From Candidatus Bathyarchaeota archaeon (GTDB lineage Archaea > Thermoproteota > Bathyarchaeia > 40CM-2-53-6 > RBG-13-38-9), in the NCBI GenBank assembly GCA_026394315.1, contig JAPKYM010000167.1, positions 1 through 5,633 of the forward strand: 5,633 nt of DNA. Reading direction: 5' to 3'. The first letter of the stretch is position 1. Every line of letters starts with the position of its first letter. The notes under the pieces were generated by a model, which saw only the letters and a list, made by a program, of their open reading frames with translations, was not told the origin of the DNA and did no database searches. Below, one piece after another: positions 1 to 5,002 of this stretch. The translations under genes and the position numbers were made by a program.

Positions 1-2807
1 CAGTACAAGGTTCCCGCCGAGATCTGTCGACCACAGTTCTCACAAAATTGCGTCGGAGCAGGAGGCACCGCAACAGGACGCGTCGCAGAAGCACGTGGCA
101 TCTTACTTGCTCTGCGGCGTAGCGCAGCGAAGACTAAGCCAAGGGGGACAGCAAGTAGAAGCAGAGCGATAACACCCATTTGGTTGTCGCCTATGGGAAA
201 CGGTTGGGAAATCGGCGTCGAATAGACCGAGCTAAACGATCGGGTAGTTGTGTACTCGATCTCTGTGCTAAAGGTGGAATAAACGGTCAAAGTGGTCGTT
301 TGCAGGCGAATGTCGTAGAGCGCAAAGGTGCCCTTGACATCCTGGTTCCGTGCGCTTCCGTAGTTCTCGAAGATGAAGTAGTACGTCCCATCCTGTGGAA
401 CAACCCAGTCCAGAGTGTATGACGTGGTCTCGGCGATGAAAAGATAGGCGTCGACCTTCTGACCGCACCCTGCCTCTTCGTACCTGATGAATTGATCTTT
501 GGACATTAGGTAGAAATTAAGTCCCTTGTCCGACGTCACGTATCCGAAGAGTCTTTGGCCCGCCACAGCGTTGTATGTCACTGGTAGGAACTGGCAGCCC
601 CCCGAGGTCGCGGCCTTTACAGTAAAAGGCTTTTCCGTATCTCTCAAGAGAGTATTAGTTGCTGTGCTAGTCACGACGGTAGTTGAGACCACCATGGTGC
701 TAAGTTGTGTGCTCGTGACAACATCTGTCACCGTTGTCCAAGAAGTAATTGTAGTGAAGCTCTGGCTACTTGTCGTGGGTGAAGGTACCTCTAGATCCGG
801 AATAGTTACTTCCTTTGGAAGGATCTTTTCGCCATTGGGTAGTGTCAATGGTTCTTCAGTGTTTCCCGGATCAAATGTTAGTGTAGCCACTTGATCCTTC
901 TTGATTGAGGCGTTATAATACCGAAGACCTCCTCCTGTGCTGGTTAGGACTTCAAAATCACCGTCTCCGGTTCCCGTGAGTTTTACATCATATTTTCCTT
1001 CAGGCAACCACAGGTACCACGCGATATTCGTTTCCGATTCCGGGTAGATGAATAATTCAATCCCTTCAATCTCAATAACTAATTTTCCATTCACTATCCC
1101 AACATGTTTCCCCTTATCATTGGAAACATCTAAAGTAACAGGACACGTTACTGCAACATGACGTCCCAGACCAGCGTCAGCAGTTCTTGGTACGGTTGGA
1201 TCAACCTCCGGAGCAGTGGGAGGAGTACCAAGTTTCCAAATACCATCTGCATGACTTATTCCTATATCTGGATCTACAACATAGTATAGGCCAAGCGCTT
1301 TCAAATCATGATTCCAGTACACCTGTCCACCTACTGTTGGAAAGGCAAGCAGGAATGGTTCTCCCTTCATATATTCTGATTCGCCGTAGACAGAAAGCTC
1401 AGACCAGCCTACAGTAGTATAGTAACGTGAAAATTGTTTCAGAGTAAAGGCTTCAGGTTTCTGGTTAGGCCAAGGATCCAATACAACATTATCCATTTGT
1501 TTATTCCATTTTTCCTTCTGCCAGTAATTGTATAGAACCACAGCACGATGCTCATTATACACCTTCCCGTAGTATTCCTCTCCCCGGACTATCGGTCCAT
1601 AATCTATTGCTCTAAGAGGATGACTAGTCCATGCTCTATTTCGGTCGAATCTTAATTGGTTTAGGAACTTTAGAGTTTTATCTCTATAGCCTGCGCAGTT
1701 GTAACCATTTTGGAGTTCTTCGCAAAAAATAATCCCTTTGCCCCTGCATAAGATTTCGTTATTATAAATTCCCCACCAAAAATTAGGAGGCTCCTTTGCG
1801 TAAAGAGCTAAGGGACCTACGCGTGTTTTCTTGTAATAATATCGTGTCTCATCTTGGTGAGATGGAACAAGAGGACTATCCTTGAACAGTTTGATAATCT
1901 TATCATATGGTATTTCGGTTGCACCAATATTTGGTTCAATAGTAGCAATTGTAATCTTGCTTTCAATCTTTACATAGTCTGTGCTACCAATTTTTTTTGT
2001 TGATTTTAATCCATATTCCTGTGGATTGACAGATGCATTAATATTATATGACCCTATTTTATACGGCGCAAAAGGCATAAACGTGTATGTCCCATCTGAT
2101 TCTGTTAAGATTTTTTGCTTATTGCCGAATGCAAAGGCATGAGCCTGACCATCCGGCAGCTTGATAGTTAATGTAAATCTTGCATTTGAAGCTGCTTCAT
2201 ACTTTCCTCCTTTATACGTATTTGTAGCCTCGTCATATGTAGCGCCGACCAGCTGTTCTATCTTCACAGTTAACTTGACCGGTTGACCAGACTCGTATTG
2301 CTTGTTTGAGCTGTCGCATGTTATTGAGATTTTCATCGGCGGCTGTTCTGCAGGACCTTCTACATCAATCACGAGATGCTCCATTGAGGGTTCTGATCCG
2401 AGGGTAATGCGCCCGCGCGCTTCATCCTCGTATGTTGCGGTTGCAAGTATCTGAACATCATACATCTCTCCAGGTGGGGTTGAAGAGGGAACCGTCACGG
2501 AAACAACGGATTTGAAGGGCGGGTATCCTTTGCATATAGAGAGGGAGACTGGAAAATCTTCCTTAAGCCTTTCCCTATTATATAGGAAGGTTCCCGAATA
2601 TTCCAGTGTTATCTCAATACCCTTCAATTCACCCCACCAAATATTTTTGGTGTTGATTTCGAATTCAACTACTTCACCGGGGGCGGCAAGTACTACTTTC
2701 TCCGGAGAGTGTTTGATCCAAGGATGAGCTGAGGTCTCTGGGATGGTCGTGACGATTGCCCCAAGGGAGATGATCGTCAATATCAAGATGGAGCACCGCC
2801 TATTCAA
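1..2807 (-). CDS. Large modular surface protein with transglutaminase-like domain, C-terminal TM helix and zinc ribbon (3' end off window)
   Basis: The frame is open from 2876 to base 1 with no stop. I prefer the TTG at 2805-2807: GGGGAG lies 8 nt upstream and it gives a compact signal peptide (NRRCSILILTIISLGAI...ETSA). ATG at 2874-2876 has no visible Shine-Dalgarno. Numbering from TTG: signal peptide 1-27; Ig-like modules about 28-151 and 158-283 (PGEVVEFEI and SGQPVKLTVKI strands); a domain at 286-530 with Cys371, His420 (EHRAVVLY) and Asp444 (VVLDPWP), in the order and setting of transglutaminase/papain-like triads; a beta module at 543-650; a Thr/Ser stalk at 675-720; a GOLD-like beta module at 723-834 with two Cys; a second Thr/Ser stretch at 836-868; a TM helix at 877-896 followed by RRR; then FCENCGRQ...YC, half a CxxC-CxxC zinc ribbon. 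Predicted topology is outside-in. That it is a secreted, anchored protein is firm; enzymatic activity is inference. Confidence 0.85.
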   Translation of the reverse strand, partial: MNRRCSILILTIISLGAIVTTIPETSAHPWIKHSPEKVVLAAPGEVVEFEINTKNIWWGELKGIEITLEYSGTFLYNRERLKEDFPVSLSICKGYPPFKSVVSVTVPSSTPPGEMYDVQILATATYEDEARGRITLGSEPSMEHLVIDVEGPAEQPPMKISITCDSSNKQYESGQPVKLTVKIEQLVGATYDEATNTYKGGKYEAASNARFTLTIKLPDGQAHAFAFGNKQKILTESDGTYTFMPFAPYKIGSYNINASVNPQEYGLKSTKKIGSTDYVKIESKITIATIEPNIGATEIPYDKIIKLFKDSPLVPSHQDETRYYYKKTRVGPLALYAKEPPNFWWGIYNNEILCRGKGIIFCEELQNGYNCAGYRDKTLKFLNQLRFDRNRAWTSHPLRAIDYGPIVRGEEYYGKVYNEHRAVVLYNYWQKEKWNKQMDNVVLDPWPNQKPEAFTLKQFSRYYTTVGWSELSVYGESEYMKGEPFLLAFPTVGGQVYWNHDLKALGLYYVVDPDIGISHADGIWKLGTPPTAPEVDPTVPRTADAGLGRHVAVTCPVTLDVSNDKGKHVGIVNGKLVIEIEGIELFIYPESETNIAWYLWLPEGKYDVKLTGTGDGDFEVLTSTGGGLRYYNASIKKDQVATLTFDPGNTEEPLTLPNGEKILPKEVTIPDLEVPSPTTSSQSFTTITSWTTVTDVVTSTQLSTMVVSTTVVTSTATNTLLRDTEKPFTVKAATSGGCQFLPVTYNAVAGQRLFGYVTSDKGLNFYLMSKDQFIRYEEAGCGQKVDAYLFIAETTSYTLDWVVPQDGTYYFIFENYGSARNQDVKGTFALYDIRLQTTTLTVYSTFSTEIEYTTTRSFSSVYSTPISQPFPIGDNQMGVIALLLLAVPLGLVFAALRRRASKMPRASATRPVAVPPAPTQFCENCGRQISAGTLY
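642..785 (-). other. Thr/Ser-rich stalk segment of the large surface protein
   Basis: This part of the minus-strand frame encodes about 48 residues in which Thr, Ser and Val dominate (for example TTSSQSFTTITSWTTVTDVV), with no charged core. Such low-complexity segments in archaeal surface proteins are usually extended, often glycosylated, spacers between folded modules. It separates the beta module next to the putative catalytic domain from the membrane-proximal GOLD-like module. A second, shorter stretch of the same kind lies at about 191-300. Confidence 0.7.
1470..1700 (-). other. Predicted Cys-His-Asp catalytic core inside the large surface protein
   Basis: On the minus strand a Cys codon at 1695-1697 opens a helix-like stretch (CAGYRDKTLKFLNQLR). 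A His codon at 1548-1550 begins a strand (HRAVVLY). An Asp codon at 1476-1478 ends the next strand (VVLDPWPNQKPEAF). This Cys-helix, His-strand, Asp-strand order is what transglutaminase-like and papain-like cysteine enzymes show. Two further Cys lie just before the first (codons near 1747 and 1723) and could instead form a disulfide or be the real nucleophile. The domain assignment is my inference from motif order, not from a profile hit. Confidence 0.45.
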
Positions 2808-2814
2808 TTCACGC

Positions 2815-2821
2815 TCTCCCC
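2815..2821 (-). promoter_or_regulatory. Shine-Dalgarno that favours the TTG start of the large surface protein
   Basis: The minus strand reads GGGGAGA here, and its GGAG core ends 8 nt before TTG at 2807-2805. The upstream in-frame ATG at 2876 has only an A/T-rich sequence before it, and its extra 23 codons pass through a GC-alternating tract. This decides the start in favour of TTG. Confidence 0.55.
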
Positions 2822-2847
2822 TTTGCTTTTCTAACGAGCAAACATGA

Positions 2848-2866
2848 GTGCGCGTACGCGCGCGTG
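2848..2866. repeat. 19-bp alternating purine-pyrimidine tract with 12-bp palindrome
   Basis: Every base from 2848 to 2866 alternates purine and pyrimidine (GTGCGCGTACGCGCGCGTG). The tract contains the perfect palindrome GCGCGTACGCGC at 2850-2861. Such tracts are the classic Z-DNA-prone sequence. It lies 41-59 bp upstream of the preferred TTG start of the large surface protein, inside its leader or promoter region. It belongs to a set of GCGCGC tracts found at gene borders across this window. Confidence 0.7.
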
Positions 2867-2876
2867 GGCCTTCCAT

Positions 2877-3240
2877 CTTTATTCATCAGAATCACTTGCA
2901 GATCTTCTTTACTTAGAGCTAATTCTTAGTTTTAATCTTGTTGAGCTGAAATACCCATTGTACTCAGGAGTGAACTCAACAATAGGATAATCATAACTAG
3001 CTTATGCAAAAGCCTAGGCAATGTGAATCCCAAACTATACTCCTTCATTAAAAGTATTAAGCCTTAACGAAAATTGATCTACACTTCGCGCGCTCTCAGG
3101 CAGACAAGTCATCAGGAAGATCTGCCAAAGAGATGGAAAGAAATTCAGTGCGATACCTCAAATCTCATTCAAAGCGCGCTAGTCGTCTCACAGCACAAGT
3201 GAAAAAGATCTTCTTGACAGTTGTTATAGTGAAGCAGCTA
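2877..3240. other. Divergent intergenic region without a supported gene
   Basis: This stretch separates the minus-strand large surface protein from the plus-strand broken gene and should hold the promoter of the former. It is A/T-rich. It carries a possible hairpin (TTGTTGAG at 2938-2945, CTCAACAA at 2975-2982), a 10-bp inverted repeat GCAGATCTTC/GAAGATCTGC at 2898-2907 and 3116-3125, the near-palindrome TTAAGCCTTAA at 3057-3067, and GCGCGC tracts at 3087-3093 and 3174-3179. A 39-codon plus-strand frame (3133-3252) is open but lacks a well-placed Shine-Dalgarno, so I do not call it a gene. I see no tRNA or other known RNA gene. Confidence 0.6.
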
Positions 3241-3266
3241 GTATCGGAATGAATAATAAACGTTAT
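3241..3266 (+). promoter_or_regulatory. Conserved 26-bp upstream element, plus copy
   Basis: The element begins GTATCGGAATGAAT and ends AAACGTTAT. An inverted copy at 4754-4729 matches in 25 of 26 bases (T versus C at the 17th). It starts 55 bp before the GTG of the broken secreted-protein gene; the other copy starts 57 bp before the GTG of the intact one. Its A/T core (AATAATAAAC) could be a TATA box behind a purine-rich BRE (CGGAATG), with transcription starting near the Shine-Dalgarno. The match is longer than a core promoter needs, so it may also be an operator or a trace of duplication. Confidence 0.6.
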
Positions 3267-3283
3267 TACCCTGTAACAGGCAT

Positions 3284-3288
3284 AGGAG
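3284..3288 (+). promoter_or_regulatory. Shine-Dalgarno AGGAG deciding the GTG start at 3296
   Basis: AGGAG stands 7 nt before GTG at 3296-3298. The in-frame ATG at 3305 would be 16 nt away, which is too far. The GTG, three-codon, ATG pattern is repeated at the start of the minus-strand partner gene at 4697. Confidence 0.65.
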
Positions 3289-3295
3289 CGGACAA

Positions 3296-3804
3296 GTGTT
3301 CCAGATGAGTACTAGTAAGCTTCCACTAACATTATTCTTCATGGCAATATTGCTTGTTTCAGCTCCAGCACTATTTCTTCCATCTGCTCATTCCACTCAG
3401 CTAGTAGTTGACAGCAGATTTACAGGGGTTCCCCCTATCATAGACGGGAAGATGGAAGGATTATGGTCCAATCCTCAGATTACTATGAAAACCCCCGATT
3501 ACCCTATAGACGCGTTTGCCTATTTCTTGAATGACCAATCCAATCTGTATGTCTTGGTTGACGCAGTTGGAGATACCACCCAAGAAGCCCTTGATGAATG
3601 CCTTCTGTGGTTCGGTTTCGTACTATTGGTCTAGATGAAAATGATGTCAGTACTTGGGCCATTCTACAAACCTCATTGTCAAGACCTGTCGGCGGAGTCG
3701 TGATGTCAACAAACAAGCTTGAGATCCTAACACCTTACCTAGCGTTAGTTGGTCTAGTCACAGCAGTATCAGCAGTCATGATGGTGGGAAGACGCAAAAA
3801 CTAA
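3296..3804 (+). pseudogene. Broken secreted surface protein: signal peptide and sugar-binding-like domain, internally deleted and frameshifted before its C-terminal anchor
   Basis: The first frame (3296-3634, 112 aa) starts with a signal peptide (LPLTLFFMAILLVSAPALFL). It then has a domain start with IIDGKMEGLWSN, LNDQSNLYVLVDAVGDTT and DECLL, typical of secreted archaeal proteins with a beta-sandwich, carbohydrate-binding-like fold (family knowledge). It runs into a stop at 3632-3634. The second frame (open through 3598-3804) continues with LDENDVSTWAILQTS, then the anchor RPVGGVVMSTNKLEI...GRRKN ending at TAA 3802-3804. The frames join near 3610-3630 by a net loss of 3n+1 bases. The end of the beta-sandwich expected after DECLL is missing, so I infer an internal deletion rather than a single-base slip. 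I see no canonical slippery site. A sequencing error could explain the frameshift but not the missing domain half. Confidence 0.7.
3682..3804 (+). repeat. C-terminal anchor-coding repeat, plus copy (inverted relative to 4158-4280)
   Basis: Forty codons plus stop encode the anchor RPVGGVVMSTNKLEI..., a hydrophobic helix and GRRKN. The minus-strand block 4280-4158 encodes the matching anchor, with about 24 of 40 residues identical and DNA matches such as CACCTTACCTAGC. The block has the layout of a C-terminal membrane anchor or sorting tail: a PVGG turn, a hydrophobic segment and a basic end. Although it now sits out of frame with the signal peptide, it is well preserved. Confidence 0.75.
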
Positions 3805-3811
3805 ACGACTT

Positions 3812-3862
3812 TCCCCTCTTTATTTTTCGAGACTCCTTAGGATACTTTTTTCTTTGTTTTCT
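3812..3862 (+). terminator. T-rich terminator region of the broken plus-strand gene
   Basis: Within 60 bp after the TAA at 3804 lie several T-rich runs (CCCCTCTTTATTTTTC at 3814-3829, then CTTTTTTCTTTGTTTTC up to about 3861). Archaeal RNA polymerase terminates at U-tracts, often without a strong hairpin. A modest stem follows (GGCTC at 3864-3868, GAGCC at 3876-3880). Confidence 0.5.
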
Positions 3863-4126
3863 GGGCTCCCGAAGCGAGCCAGTAGTAAATTTCGCATCGT
3901 GCAGAGCGCGAGTGGAAGTAAGCTGAGCAATTAATGCGCGCGCTAAGCCAAAACTGACAGTAGGACTAAACAACTAAGGACTGAATTAATGATTAGTGCT
4001 AAACAGGCTTCTAAGTCACTAATCTACATAGTAATTTAGCAGCTAAACCTTAGTTACCACTAGCGCTAACCATATTAATTAGTTAAGTCTAGCCAGTAGC
4101 GGTTGACGTAAGCGCGCGCTACCGGC

Positions 4127-4140
4127 GAAAGAGAAAGAAG
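4127..4140 (-). terminator. Pyrimidine-rich terminator of the intact anchored surface-protein gene
   Basis: Seventeen bases past the stop (TAA at 4160-4158) the minus strand reads CTTCTTTCTCTTTC. This is a short U/C-rich run of the kind that ends archaeal transcripts. Confidence 0.4.
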
Positions 4141-4157
4141 CTCTCCAAGACTATTGA

Positions 4158-4280
4158 TTAGTCTCTTTTTCTCTTAACCAAGTCGACCGTTGATACGACT
4201 GCTAATAGTCCTGCTAGTGCTAGGTAAGGTGCAGTGATTGCTAGCGTGTTTGTAGGCATCACGACACCGCCGACCGGTCG
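4158..4280 (-). repeat. C-terminal anchor-coding repeat, minus copy (inverted relative to 3682-3804)
   Basis: This block encodes residues 140-179 of the intact surface protein and mirrors the anchor block of the broken gene. Both have the RPVGGVVM-TN-L-I...PYLAL-GL core and a basic end. The hydrophobic stretch spans about residues 151-173. The same tail on proteins with unrelated middles indicates a portable anchor module. Confidence 0.75.
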
Positions 4281-4697
4281 ACAAGCCGGCAAGTTAGGAC
4301 AGCCATTACCTCCTACCGTGAAGTGCGTGCTGACTGATTCTGTCTGAGGGTTGCCAACGCCGTCAGCGACCATAACTTCTGCGGTCACCACGTAGTCACC
4401 GGCACACACAGAGTCGGCCACTGTGAACGATTCTGTATCAAATTTGGATATCAATCCGTCAGGATATGACGTGAGTAGCGTACGAGAGGCGTCCACGATG
4501 GCGGGAGCTCTATTCCCATCCTGGGCAATAATATAATCGATTTGCTGTCTAGGGCACCCGAATACCGGGTCCAACTGGATAGTGGGAGCTGTGGTCGCGC
4601 TACTACCATTTTGAGCGAATAATGAGGCGCTCCCAAGAGCTACTAATACCGCTAAGAGCGTTATGACGATTACTTTCGGACGAGTCATTTCTATCAC
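4158..4697 (-). CDS. Small secreted, C-terminally anchored surface protein with one Ig-like domain
   Basis: A 179-aa protein on the minus strand. Residues 5-29 form a signal peptide (TRPKVIVITLLAVLVALGSA, cleavage near SLFAQ). Residues about 36-128 form one Ig/IPT-like beta domain (APTIQLDPVFGC at its start, ESFTVADSVCAGDYVVTAEV and STHFTVGG at its end) with Cys48 and Cys98 placed for a disulfide. A short CPNLPAC linker leads to the anchor PVGGVVMPTNTLAITAPYL, a hydrophobic helix and KRKRD. It therefore probably sits outside the cell, held by its C-terminus. The start is GTG at 4697 with AGTAGG 5 nt upstream; ATG at 4688 is an alternative. It lies 45 bp downstream of the zinc-finger frame and behind the conserved 26-bp element. 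Ligand or role unknown. Confidence 0.88.
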   Translation of the reverse strand: MIEMTRPKVIVITLLAVLVALGSASLFAQNGSSATTAPTIQLDPVFGCPRQQIDYIIAQDGNRAPAIVDASRTLLTSYPDGLISKFDTESFTVADSVCAGDYVVTAEVMVADGVGNPQTESVSTHFTVGGNGCPNLPACRPVGGVVMPTNTLAITAPYLALAGLLAVVSTVDLVKRKRD

Positions 4698-4728
4698 AAT
4701 TACCTACTTCATTGCTTGCAGCGTGTAG

Positions 4729-4754
4729 ATAACGTTTGTTATTCATTCCGATAC
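4729..4754 (-). promoter_or_regulatory. Conserved 26-bp upstream element, minus copy
   Basis: Read on the minus strand from 4754, the sequence begins GTATCGGAATGAAT and ends AAACGTTAT, matching the plus copy at 3241 in 25 of 26 bases. It starts 57 bp before the GTG of the anchored surface protein. The TGA at 4745-4743 within it is also the stop codon of the zinc-finger frame, so gene end and control element overlap. The identity stops sharply after the TTAT, before the Shine-Dalgarno. Confidence 0.6.
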
Positions 4755-4949
4755 TTCGGCTTCTTCGAGAGATTCAGGTTCGACAGGCTCAGGCCGCTTA
4801 ATTCCAGGCGTTCTAACATCGCCGACTCTATAGTTATGCCGCATATCCGGATGAATGTGCTTTGCCCAATGTGCCAAACAGTAACCTTCACGACAGTCCA
4901 AGCACGATATTCTCGCAGCCTTCCGCCAGCATGAACACTTAGACCGAAT
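4743..4949 (-). CDS. Small zinc-finger protein with no standard start codon
   Basis: The minus frame is open from 4958 to TGA at 4745-4743. It encodes RSKCSCWRKAARISCLDCRE, then GYCLAHWAKHIHPDMRHNYR, then VGDVRTPGIKRPEPVEPESL and a Glu-rich end. The C-x-C, C-x-x-C, C-x-x-H, H-x-H pattern suggests two zinc sites of the AN1/B-box-like treble kind seen in small archaeal proteins. No ATG, GTG or TTG precedes the first Cys in frame. GAGGTGA (4965-4959), a perfect anti-SD match, lies 9 nt before an ATT at 4949-4947, which would give a 68-aa protein starting MRSKCSC. Either ATT is used, or a start was lost by mutation; a GTG at 4962 in another frame stops after 7 codons, so a one-base insertion would also explain it. 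Its role, perhaps nucleic acid or protein binding, is inference. Confidence 0.6.
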   Translation of the reverse strand: MRSKCSCWRKAARISCLDCREGYCLAHWAKHIHPDMRHNYRVGDVRTPGIKRPEPVEPESLEEAEVSE

Positions 4950-4958
4950 AAATAGACT

Positions 4959-4965
4959 TCACCTC
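4959..4965 (-). promoter_or_regulatory. Strong Shine-Dalgarno GAGGTGA before the zinc-finger frame
   Basis: The minus strand reads GAGGTGA from 4965 to 4959, a 7-base match to the archaeal 16S 3' end. It is 9 nt before the ATT codon at 4949 and has no standard start codon at a suitable distance in the zinc-finger frame. Its presence argues that the frame is, or recently was, translated. Confidence 0.55.
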
Positions 4966-5002
4966 ACGAGTTTGATTATTTGATTAATCCATAGGGGGTT
5001 AG

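Larger units (their letters stand above)
3805..4157. other. Convergent intergenic region: terminators, GCGCGCGC tracts and CTAA/TTAG cluster, no supported gene
   Basis: This 353-bp gap between two gene 3' ends is long for a convergent pair. It holds T-rich terminators at both ends, GCGCGCGC at 3936-3943 and at 4112-4119, and between them at least eleven CTAA/TTAG words in 117 bp (3966-4082). It also has the short palindromes TTTAGC-A-GCTAAA (4035-4047) and TAGCGCTA (4061-4068). The only longish frame (minus, 3776-3973) starts inside the opposite gene, has no signature and is rich in K, R and S; I reject it. Confidence 0.6.

Noticed and set aside
180..422. Plus-strand 80-codon frame, and the minus-strand frame 268-468
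   Set aside because: Both lie inside the large minus-strand gene in other frames and show no motif.
526..894. Plus-strand 122-codon frame rich in Val
   Set aside because: It is the antisense shadow of the Thr/Ser stalk and neighbouring modules of the minus-strand surface protein; Val repeats mirror Thr codons.
1187..1417. Plus-strand 76-codon frame, and the similar one at 2512-2727
   Set aside because: Antisense to the well-supported minus-strand frame; no domain or Shine-Dalgarno.
2877..3240. tRNA or other structural RNA gene in the divergent region
   Set aside because: No tRNA-like T-arm (GGTTCRAATC) or conserved B-box pattern could be found by eye.
3598..3634. Programmed ribosomal frameshift in the broken gene
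   Set aside because: No canonical slippery heptamer is seen in the overlap, and the missing half of the domain points to a deletion.
3504..3716. Minus-strand 70-codon frame
   Set aside because: It overlaps the signal-bearing plus-strand broken gene and has no recognisable feature.
3776..3973. Minus-strand 65-codon frame
   Set aside because: It begins in intergenic DNA and ends in the opposite gene; its composition is that of translated terminator T-runs (KKYPKESRKIKRGK).
3943..4092. CTAA/TTAG cluster considered as a CRISPR array or integron-like repeat set
   Set aside because: The repeats are only 4 bp, irregularly spaced (6-23 bp) and in both orientations, with no constant repeat unit.
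4451..4636. Second minus-strand frame inside the anchored surface-protein gene
   Set aside because: Overlaps the real gene in another frame; no signal peptide or motif.
4716..4934. Plus-strand 72-codon frame with one CPMC motif
   Set aside because: It is the complement of the zinc-finger frame and of the conserved element. The minus frame has the better Cys/His pattern and a Shine-Dalgarno.
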